From Planctomycetia bacterium (GTDB lineage Bacteria > Planctomycetota > UBA1135 > GCA-002686595), in NCBI GenBank assembly GCA_005789645.1, contig SXXH01000143.1, positions 1 to 32,252 on the forward strand: 32,252 nucleotides of DNA. Direction: 5' to 3'. Shown here piece after piece: positions 1 through 6,307 of this stretch. The position numbers and the translations under genes are program-made. The notes beneath the pieces are model-generated. The model was given only the letters and a program-made list of their open reading frames with translations, made no database searches and was not told where the DNA came from. How positions within the stretch are numbered: position 1 is the stretch's first letter; each line of letters begins with the position of its first letter.

Positions 1-39
1 AGCGGCTGGATGCGCCCTTGTGCTTGTACGCGCGCTGCC
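1..39. repeat. 39-bp exact direct repeat, copy 1 (copy 2 at 400-438)
   Basis: Bases 1-39 are identical to 400-438 and lie in the same reading frame (both encode RLDAPLCLYARC). The match ends at base 40 (c against g at 439). On the left it is cut by the window edge, so it may be longer. At 400-438 the segment fits the ATPase domain just after Walker A. At 1-39 it sits where kinase C-lobe sequence is expected. Confidence 0.9.
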
Positions 40-2777
40 CCCCGCCCTCGCGGCTGGCGCCGCAGCTGTCGCCCTTCTTCGACCGCCTGGTCGCCGATGG
101 CCTCGCGCGCGAGGCATCGCGCCGCCCATCGGCGGCGGAAGTGGCGCGACGACTCGTGGAAGGCGAGGCGGGTGCATGGTGGCGCGCCACCGTCGATCTC
201 GCCAGCGCGGCCGGCCGCGGCGCCGCTGCCGAGGCCGAGGGCGGCGAGAAGGCGCCGCTGGTCGGGCGCGAAGCCGCGCTGGAGCGACTCGAGGAAGCCT
301 GGAGCGCGAGCGCCGGCGGCCTGCGCGCGCTCTTCGTCTCCGGCGAGTCGGGCATGGGCAAGACGCGCCTCGTGTCGGAGTTCGTCGCGCGCCTGCGGGA
401 GCGGCTGGATGCGCCCTTGTGCTTGTACGCGCGCTGCCGCGACGCCGAGGACTCGCGCGCCGCGCAGCCCTTGGTGCGCTTGCTCGAGCGCTGGTTGCGC
501 CTGCCGAGCGGCGCGCGCCCGACCGAACGCGAACGCGAGGAGCTCGAGCGGCTGCTGCCGCCGCGCGCCACCTCGGCGCTGATGGGGCTCTTGGGAGGCG
601 AGGACGCGGAGGCGGGCGAGATGTCGCCTTCGGTGGCGCTGGCCCAGTGGCTGTCCGCCCTCGCCCGCCAAGTGCCACTGGTCGTGCACCTCGACGACGC
701 CCACCGCGCGGGCCGCGACACCTGGGAGGCGCTCGAAGCGTGGGCACGCGATGGTGGCGCCGTGCGTGCGCTGTTCTTGGCGTGCGCGCGCGGCCAAGCC
801 AAGGAGCCCGGCGGCTGGCAGCGGCTCTCGACGCTCGTGCCCTGCGACGAGCTCGAACTGGCTCCGCTGTCGGAGGACGACGTGCTGTACTTGGTGAAGC
901 GGCTCTTCCACCACGGCGCGCCGCGGTTGCGCCTGGCGAGCGTCCTGTGGAGGAGGAGCCGCGGCAACCCCGGACTGGTGGTGGAGCTGCTGCGCGGCCT
1001 GGTGGCGCGCGGCGAGGCGCGACCGCACCCCGACGGCGGCGGACTGGAGCTCGGCGTCGATCCCGACGCCCTGCCGTTGCCGCGCTCGATCAAGCAGGCG
1101 ATCGAAGAGAGCTACAAGGCCCTGCCCACCCTCGATCGCGCCTGGCTGCGGCGCCTCGCGGTCGTCGGCGGCCGAATCGAGCCCGACTTCCTGCTCGCGT
1201 GCTTCAAGGGCACCAGCCGCGCGGAGCTCGACGAGCTGCTCGGCCGCTTCGTCAAGCTCGGCTGGCTCGTGGTGGCGGGCGCGCGCTACCGCTTCGCGCG
1301 TCCGGCGCTGCGCGAAGCGCTGTACCGCTCGCTCTCGAAGGAGCAGCGCGAACGACTGCACGGCGCCGCCGCCGACGCGCTCTTCGACGAACGATCCTCT
1401 CTGGAAGGTGCCTACCAGCGCGCGTTTCACCTGCGCAGCGCCGGTCGCCACGCCGAGCTCCTGGCGGAGCTGCCGCCGCTGATGGATGCGTTGGTGCGCC
1501 ATGGCCAACCACAACGCGTCGCGCCGTTGGCGGGCTTCGGCCTCGAGGCGCTCGATCAGGCGGGCGCGAGCACCGTGGCCGATCGCCTCAAGATCCGCCT
1601 CTTGGAAGCCGCGGCGGACGCCACCGATCGCCTGGGTTCGCGCGATGACCAACGCGAGCTGCTCGAGCGCTTGTCGAACCTCGAGATCGACGCGGCGCGC
1701 GATCCCGAATCGGCGGGGCGCGTCTACTTGCTGCACGGACGCTACGCGGTGGCGACGGGCCAGTACGGCTTGGCGCGCGGCCTGTACAAGAACGCGATCG
1801 AGCTGTTGGAGCGCGCCGAAGCGCCGCTCGAATCGAGCGAAGCCTCGCGCCGCTTGTCGGCGGTGCAGAGCCATGTCGGTCGACTGGTCGAGGCGCGCGG
1901 CCTGGCCGAAGACGCGCTGCGCTTGGCGACGAACGACGCGCAGCGCGGCCTCGCCTTGCTGCAACTGGCGACCGTCGGCGTGCTCGAGGACCAGCTCGAG
2001 CAGGCGTCGGAGCAGACTGAGCAGGCGCTCAAGCTCCTGCGTGGCGATGGACGCTGGCACCTGCCCGGCGCCGTGGCGGGCGCGCACCTCGTGCGCTCGC
2101 GCATCCAAAAGGGCGCGGGCGACATCGCTCGCGCGCTCGCGGCCGCGCGCCGCGCGCTCGACCTCGCGCGCGCCGCCGGCGAAAGTCGCCTGGAATGCGA
2201 GGCGCTGGCGCGGTTGGGAGGGTTGCTGCTCGACATCGACCGATCCGACGAAGCGCAGGCGATGCTGCGCGAGGCGCTCTTGCGCGCCAAGGAGATCGAG
2301 GATCCGCGCGGCAAGGTGCTGGCGACCTTGTTCCTCGGGATCCTGCTGTGGGAGGCCGACGATCCCGCGGCGCAACGCACGCTGGAGGACGCCGCGCAGC
2401 TCTCCTCCGACCTCGGGTTGGCGCGCATCGAGCAGCTGGCCGACGCCTTGCGCGCTCGCATCGAACACGCCGCCGGCCGCCTCGACGCGGCACTCGACTT
2501 GTCGGCGCGCGCGGTGGCCTCGCTGGAGCGGCATGGAGCCGAGTGGAACGATCGCGTGGTGGTCGTGGCCACGCGCGCCATGTGCTTGCGCACCTGCGGG
2601 CTGAAGAAGGAAGCCGACGCGCTCGAGCAATCGCTGCGCCGCCAATTGGAGCGCGAGAACAAGGCCCTCACCTCGCCCGCCATGCGCCTGCGCCACCGGC
2701 GGCGCGGCGAAGCCCTCATCTCCGCCGCGGTCTCGCCCGAGGGACCGGTCTATCCACGCGTGCGCCTCGACGACTAG
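1..2777 (+). CDS. Kinase-tail/AAA16 ATPase/TPR regulator (5' partial)
   Basis: The frame is open from the first full codon, so the gene starts outside the window. The TTG at 18 is only the first start-like codon and would cut a domain. Residues below count from that TTG. Residues 10-50 look like the last helices of a Ser/Thr kinase C-lobe (GLAREASRRPSAAEVARRL). Next comes a STAND/AAA16-type ATPase with Walker A GESGMGKT (109-116) and Walker B LVVHLDDAH (221-229). From about residue 520 to 880 the chain is alanine/leucine-rich helical repeats of TPR type. Kinase-AAA-TPR fusions of the PknK/MalT-like kind are known signalling proteins: the kinase phosphorylates targets while the ATPase and TPR part senses or binds a partner. 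No DNA-binding domain is visible at the C-terminus. It converges on the next gene with a 12-bp gap. The first 39 bases repeat bases 400-438 exactly and in frame, so the extreme N-terminus may be an assembly artefact. Confidence 0.85.
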   Translation, partial: RLDAPLCLYARCPPPSRLAPQLSPFFDRLVADGLAREASRRPSAAEVARRLVEGEAGAWWRATVDLASAAGRGAAAEAEGGEKAPLVGREAALERLEEAWSASAGGLRALFVSGESGMGKTRLVSEFVARLRERLDAPLCLYARCRDAEDSRAAQPLVRLLERWLRLPSGARPTEREREELERLLPPRATSALMGLLGGEDAEAGEMSPSVALAQWLSALARQVPLVVHLDDAHRAGRDTWEALEAWARDGGAVRALFLACARGQAKEPGGWQRLSTLVPCDELELAPLSEDDVLYLVKRLFHHGAPRLRLASVLWRRSRGNPGLVVELLRGLVARGEARPHPDGGGLELGVDPDALPLPRSIKQAIEESYKALPTLDRAWLRRLAVVGGRIEPDFLLACFKGTSRAELDELLGRFVKLGWLVVAGARYRFARPALREALYRSLSKEQRERLHGAAADALFDERSSLEGAYQRAFHLRSAGRHAELLAELPPLMDALVRHGQPQRVAPLAGFGLEALDQAGASTVADRLKIRLLEAAADATDRLGSRDDQRELLERLSNLEIDAARDPESAGRVYLLHGRYAVATGQYGLARGLYKNAIELLERAEAPLESSEASRRLSAVQSHVGRLVEARGLAEDALRLATNDAQRGLALLQLATVGVLEDQLEQASEQTEQALKLLRGDGRWHLPGAVAGAHLVRSRIQKGAGDIARALAAARRALDLARAAGESRLECEALARLGGLLLDIDRSDEAQAMLREALLRAKEIEDPRGKVLATLFLGILLWEADDPAAQRTLEDAAQLSSDLGLARIEQLADALRARIEHAAGRLDAALDLSARAVASLERHGAEWNDRVVVVATRAMCLRTCGLKKEADALEQSLRRQLERENKALTSPAMRLRHRRRGEALISAAVSPEGPVYPRVRLDD

Positions 2778-2789
2778 CGGCAGGGACGC

Positions 2790-3641
2790 TCAGCGCCGAC
2801 GCTCGCCGCGCAAGCCCTCGAGGATCCAGCCAAGCCGGTGCAGCCACCACGAGCGACGCGAACGCGAGCGCACGAGGTGCAGCATGCGTCGACGCTCGCC
2901 GAGCCGCGGTTCGTAGCCGCGGAGCACCCTCAACCAATCCGAGCGTGACAACGAGATCCCGTCGCGCGCCTCGCGACGAGCGACGAAGCGCGCCAGGCGG
3001 GCTAGATTCCTCGCGCGCAAGCCCTCCTCCATCGACTCGTGGAAGCGCGATCCGTCGAGGTCGAGCACGAAAAGGCTCGCGCGCTCGGGCGCGCCCTGCA
3101 CCAACAAGTTGTTCGGCTGGAGGTCCGCGTGCTCGAAGCCGAGATCGTGCAGGCGCCGCACCAAGGCTCCCGTGGCGCGCAGCAGCACGGGCGGCAAGCG
3201 CCGGCGCGTCGCGCGCGCCGACTCCATGATGCTCCCGAGGTCCCGCGCGTCTGCGATGCGGCGCACGACGAGTTCCAGGCGCCAACCGCATGGGTCGAGC
3301 CGCTGCGCGCGCGCCGCGACCACGGGGGCCGTCGGCACGCCGGCGTGGGCAAGGCGCTCGGCCAACGCGGCCTCGACGAATGGGCGCGACGGGTCGAGGT
3401 AGCGCTCCCCCGTGGCGAAGCGCAGCAGACCTCCATGGCTCGAGCGTCGCACCAGCAGGCTCGATCCAAGTTCCAAGAGCGGTGCGCGACCGGCGAGGGC
3501 GCTGCGCGGCAGCTTGGGCCGCGAAGCCGGCGTCCAGCCCAGTCCCGCCAAGGTGTCCCTGTCCTGCGGCCTGCAAGCCAGGACATCGCGACCTTCACGC
3601 ACGAGCTCCCAACCGGCGGGCAAGTCCGGCAAGCGCGTCAC
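2790..3641 (-). CDS. LPS core / Kdo kinase-like protein (WaaP/KdkA family)
   Basis: A 283-residue protein with the small-kinase fold used to phosphorylate lipopolysaccharide sugars. The catalytic loop HADLQPNN is at 171-178 (Asp173, Asn178) and the metal-binding DLDGSRF at 194-200 replaces DFG, as in the Kdo kinase/WaaP/RIO-like group. KdkA-type enzymes phosphorylate Kdo on lipid A at the inner membrane face with ATP. The substrate here is inferred from family only. The basic C-terminus (RSRSRRSWW, LRGERRR) could bind membrane. I chose GTG at 3641 because a GGGAG sits 8 nt upstream; TTG at 3647 is too close to it. It stands alone, convergent with the ATPase gene and downstream of kptA on the same strand. 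A different sugar or a protein substrate is possible. Confidence 0.75.
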   Translation of the reverse strand: MTRLPDLPAGWELVREGRDVLACRPQDRDTLAGLGWTPASRPKLPRSALAGRAPLLELGSSLLVRRSSHGGLLRFATGERYLDPSRPFVEAALAERLAHAGVPTAPVVAARAQRLDPCGWRLELVVRRIADARDLGSIMESARATRRRLPPVLLRATGALVRRLHDLGFEHADLQPNNLLVQGAPERASLFVLDLDGSRFHESMEEGLRARNLARLARFVARREARDGISLSRSDWLRVLRGYEPRLGERRRMLHLVRSRSRRSWWLHRLGWILEGLRGERRR

Positions 3642-3690
3642 GACCAACGCTCCCGATCGAGTACGCCCCCCACGACGGAGCCGGTGCGTT

Positions 3691-3756
3691 GCATGGAGAC
3701 CCCGCCCGCGCGGCGCGCCATGACTGGCGCAGGCGACGCGTACGGGGTCTGCATGC
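3691..3756. terminator. Inverted repeat between kptA and the LPS-kinase gene
   Basis: The arms gcatggagacccc (3691-3703) and ggggtctgcatgc (3744-3756) pair at 12 of 13 positions across a 40-nt loop that is itself GC-rich. It follows the kptA stop (minus strand) by about 30 nt and precedes the next gene. No T-tract follows, so it could be a non-canonical terminator, an RNA 3'-end stabiliser or an operator. Confidence 0.4.
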
Positions 3757-3784
3757 GGTCGATGTCCGCCAAGCGGGCGCCGAG

Positions 3785-5623
3785 TCAGTCGATGCCCAGG
3801 CCGAAGTCTTCGTTCGACTCAACGGGCTTTGGTGCCGGCTTGGAGGTCGGCTTGGGAGACAGCGGCGGCACTGAAGCGGCGGGACGACGCGCCGGGCGCT
3901 CGTCGTCGTCGAGTCCGCGGCCGAATCCACCTTCATCGCGAGCAGGACGATCATCGCGAGCAGGACGATCATCGCGGGCAGGGCGATCATCGCGGGCAGG
4001 GCGTTCATCGCGACGCGCGGGACGATCACGCCAACCAGCCTCGTCGCGCCGGACCGGACGCTCGTCGTCCCTGCGCACGGGGCGCGGTTCATCGCGGCGC
4101 GAACGATCGTCACGCGGGCGATCGTCACGCGGGCGATCGTCGCGCGGGCGGTAGTCGTCGCGCGGGCGGTAGTCGTCGCGCGGACGATCATCGCGCGCAC
4201 GGTACTCGTCACGCGGACGATCATCGCGGGACCGGAAATCATCGCGCGGGCGATCGTCACGCGGGCGATCGTCATAGCGACGGGGCTCGTCGTCGCGGTG
4301 CCGGGCGGACTCGCGCTCGTCAGGACGACGATAGTCGTCGCGAGCACGGTCATCGCCAGCGCGGTAGTCGTCGCGCGGGCGATCGTCATAGCGACGGGGC
4401 TCGTCGTCGCGGTGGCGGACGGACTCGCGCACGTCAGGACGACGATAGTCGTCGCGAGCGCGGTCATCCCGACCGCGGTATTCGTCACGCGGGCGGTCGT
4501 CGCGCTCGCTACGAGCGGGCTCCTCGCGGCGCTGCTGACCTTCGTCGCGGGCACGATCGAAGCGCGGCCTGTCGTCGCGGCCACGGCCGTCGTCGCGAGC
4601 TCGGCGCGGTTCGTCACGGCGCGGTTCGTCACGGCGCGGTTCGTCACGGCGCGGTTCGTCACGGCGCGGTTCGTCACGGCGCGGCGCATCACGGCGAGCA
4701 GCCGGACGCTGGTCGGCGTGTTCGCGTTCGCGCGGCGCCTCGCGCACATCATCGCCGGCTTCGGACCAACGCGCTTGCGTGTTCGCTTCGGCTCCGCCTT
4801 GCGAGGCTTCGGCTGCCTCGCGACGACGGCGACCGCCACGACGGCCGCGGCGACGGCGACGTGCGCCGGCATCATCGCGCTCGTCCGGTGCACCCACTCC
4901 GTCGCGAGCTTCGTCGCCGGACGCGGAGTCTTCGGAGTCTTCGCCCGCAGCGTGCACGGCGGCCGGCGCATGACCGCGTTGATCGTCGCGGTGTTCATTG
5001 CGACGCTCGTCGCGGCGCGCCGGGCGACGGTCTTCACGACCAGCTGGACGGCGTTCGACGTCGATCCCGTCTGCATGGATCTCACCCACCGACAAGTAGT
5101 CGGTAGGAATCGGATCCGACAGCCACAACGAGTAACGATCCCAGAAGTGGATGCCACCCTCGTGCGCCTCGCGCGCGTTGACCGTCACGACCGCGTACTC
5201 GCGTCCGAGGCGCTTGCCCATGTCGATGGCATCCTCGATGGTCGTGGCGAGGTGCAAGAAGCGACGGCGACCGCTGCGCAGGCCGTGGCGCGCGGCGCGA
5301 TCGGCGTCCATGCGCGAAACGCCGACATAGACATGCTCGGGCGGTTCGCTGGGCTCGCCCGGTTCGATCTCGATCGAGTGCCCATAGAGCGCGCGCACGC
5401 GGTCGCCCTGGATTTCGTAGCGCTTGCGATCGCCCGAGTCGACGGCGGCGTGCACATCCGCCTCCTCTACATCCTCGCCCAGCTTCTCGTTCAGCGCGTG
5501 GACCACGTCGGACAGCGCGGCCCAGCCTTGCTTGTCGACCTCGAGGCCGAACTCCTCGGGCTGGTGCCGCAGCATGTAGGCGAGGGAGCGGGTGATGCGT
5601 TCGATCAGATCAGGGGATGTCAT
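3785..5623 (-). CDS. kptA: RNA 2'-phosphotransferase KptA/Tpt1 with giant Arg/Asp-rich tail
   Basis: A 612-residue protein; ordinary KptA is about 180-220. Residues 1-185 are the KptA/Tpt1 domain, which moves a 2'-phosphate from RNA to NAD+: winged-helix part with LRH (Arg19, His20), the RVRALYGHS motif (75-83, Arg77), and the ADP-ribosyltransferase half with RRRFLHL (119-125) and the final WLSDPIPTDYLSV (167-179). The usual YHGT motif reads YVGV (99-102), so the NAD-contacting His is replaced by Val. Residues 186-612 are low-complexity Arg, Asp, Glu and Pro, first basic (RRRRRGRRGGRRRR) then repeats such as RDDRPRDDYR. They end in SNEDFGLGID. The tail resembles the disordered RNA-binding arms of RNase E-type proteins. 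ATG at 5623 starts the conserved domain; a longer in-frame start at 5737 adds only unconserved residues. Domain call firm, activity uncertain. Confidence 0.88.
   Translation of the reverse strand: MTSPDLIERITRSLAYMLRHQPEEFGLEVDKQGWAALSDVVHALNEKLGEDVEEADVHAAVDSGDRKRYEIQGDRVRALYGHSIEIEPGEPSEPPEHVYVGVSRMDADRAARHGLRSGRRRFLHLATTIEDAIDMGKRLGREYAVVTVNAREAHEGGIHFWDRYSLWLSDPIPTDYLSVGEIHADGIDVERRPAGREDRRPARRDERRNEHRDDQRGHAPAAVHAAGEDSEDSASGDEARDGVGAPDERDDAGARRRRRGRRGGRRRREAAEASQGGAEANTQARWSEAGDDVREAPREREHADQRPAARRDAPRRDEPRRDEPRRDEPRRDEPRRDEPRRARDDGRGRDDRPRFDRARDEGQQRREEPARSERDDRPRDEYRGRDDRARDDYRRPDVRESVRHRDDEPRRYDDRPRDDYRAGDDRARDDYRRPDERESARHRDDEPRRYDDRPRDDRPRDDFRSRDDRPRDEYRARDDRPRDDYRPRDDYRPRDDRPRDDRPRDDRSRRDEPRPVRRDDERPVRRDEAGWRDRPARRDERPARDDRPARDDRPARDDRPARDEGGFGRGLDDDERPARRPAASVPPLSPKPTSKPAPKPVESNEDFGLGID
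3940..4015. repeat. 15-bp tandem repeats in the kptA tail (distal)
   Basis: About five imperfect copies of a 15-bp unit (gcgagcaggacgatcat type, drifting to gcgggcagggcgatcat) encode RPARDD repeats near the end of the KptA tail on the minus strand. Confidence 0.7.
4267..4494. repeat. 114-bp direct tandem duplication in the kptA tail
   Basis: 4267-4380 and 4381-4494 match along their full length with scattered differences. The unit is 38 codons, keeps the frame, and encodes two copies of a block containing ESARHRDDEPRRYDDRPRDD. This points to recent growth of the tail by in-frame duplication. Confidence 0.85.
4606..4680. repeat. Five perfect 15-bp tandem copies in the kptA tail
   Basis: The unit gcggttcgtcacggc occurs five times without a mismatch, followed by a degenerate sixth copy (gcggcgcatcacggc, 4681-4695). 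On the minus strand it encodes DEPRR repeats. A multiple of three, so copy-number change would keep the frame. Confidence 0.93.
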
Positions 5624-5973
5624 GGAATCGCGGTGGGTGCGTCGCCCCTCGTTCGAGGGCGCGCTCTTTGTGGAAACGTCGGGGAGGGTCGGGTCGCGGG
5701 GAGCGCGCCCTCGTTGCATCGCGCACAGCCGGGCCACAGTCGCCTCGGGCGTGCCGCGGGTGTCCGAATTCTAGCCACCCGGCGCGCCTCGGTTCCATGG
5801 TGGGGACCCGTCTCTGGCGCGAGTCCCCTCGCCTACCCTGTCCAACTGTCGCCACGGCCAAGTGTCCGAGGATCCGAAGGCCGCGCTGGCCCTCGAGGGT
5901 GACGGCCACGCGGACAGCCGCGGGTGGCGGACTGGATGCGGCGAGCGGAGCGCCGCCAACGGCCCAGACGGGC
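5624..5973. other. 350-bp gap between the rhodanese gene and kptA
   Basis: No convincing gene. It should hold the kptA leader and promoter (TAGAAT at 5768-5773, minus) and the 3' end of the rhodanese transcript. I see no tRNA or clear terminator hairpin with a T-tract. Confidence 0.6.
5768..5773 (-). promoter_or_regulatory. TAGAAT -10-like element upstream of kptA
   Basis: On the minus strand ggctagaattcgg contains TAGAAT, one base from TATAAT, about 145 nt before the kptA ATG. No -35 of the TTGACA type is seen at the usual distance. It belongs to the recurrent (G)(C/T)TAnnnT(C) set described in the findings. Confidence 0.35.
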
Positions 5974-6297
5974 TCAGTAACGCGGGAAGGCCGGATCCAC
6001 CTCGCGCGACCAGCGATCCAAGCCGCCCACGAGGTTGTAGACCTGATCGAAGCCCAGCCGCTCGAGGGCCTGCGCCACCGAGGCGCTGCGCACCCCGTGG
6101 TGGCAGATGCACACGATCGGCAGTTCCGGGTCGAGCTCCGCGACTCGCAGGGACAACTCGGAAAGCGGCAGGAGCACCGAACCGGGTAGCGTCCCCAGCG
6201 CGTGCTCGTCGGGCTCGCGCACATCGAGCAGCACCAGCGACTCGCCGGCGACCAGGCGCTCGCGCAGTTCCATCGGCCTCAACGCGGCAAGCGCCAT
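5974..6297 (-). CDS. Single-domain rhodanese-like sulfurtransferase
   Basis: A 107-residue stand-alone rhodanese domain. LLDVREPDEHALGTLPGS (23-40) is the typical first motif, and the active-site loop CHHGVRS has Cys65 and Arg70. The downstream YNLVGGLDRW (87-96) is also classic. Such proteins carry persulfide sulfur on the Cys, in the cytosol, for sulfur transfer or detoxification. The acceptor is unknown. ATG 6297 was chosen because a strong aaggggggg ribosome site lies just upstream and because earlier codons run into the preceding gene. The start is 10 nt after the stop of the phosphodiesterase gene, so the two are probably co-transcribed; the functional link is unclear. Confidence 0.9.
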   Translation of the reverse strand: MALAALRPMELRERLVAGESLVLLDVREPDEHALGTLPGSVLLPLSELSLRVAELDPELPIVCICHHGVRSASVAQALERLGFDQVYNLVGGLDRWSREVDPAFPRY

Positions 6298-6307
6298 GTC
6301 CCCCCCT

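Noticed and set aside
18-20. TTG at 18 as the true start of the first gene
   Set aside because: The frame is open to the window edge and a start here would leave a fragment of a kinase domain.
3940-4695. Short direct repeats that could be taken for a CRISPR array
   Set aside because: Units are contiguous 15-bp or 114-bp copies without spacers, all inside one reading frame, and no cas gene is near.
3829-5902. Long open frames on the plus strand and in another minus frame opposite or over kptA
   Set aside because: They exist because the repeated RD/RE-coding DNA lacks stops in several frames. Their products are low-complexity shadows, while the minus frame from 5623 holds a recognisable KptA domain.
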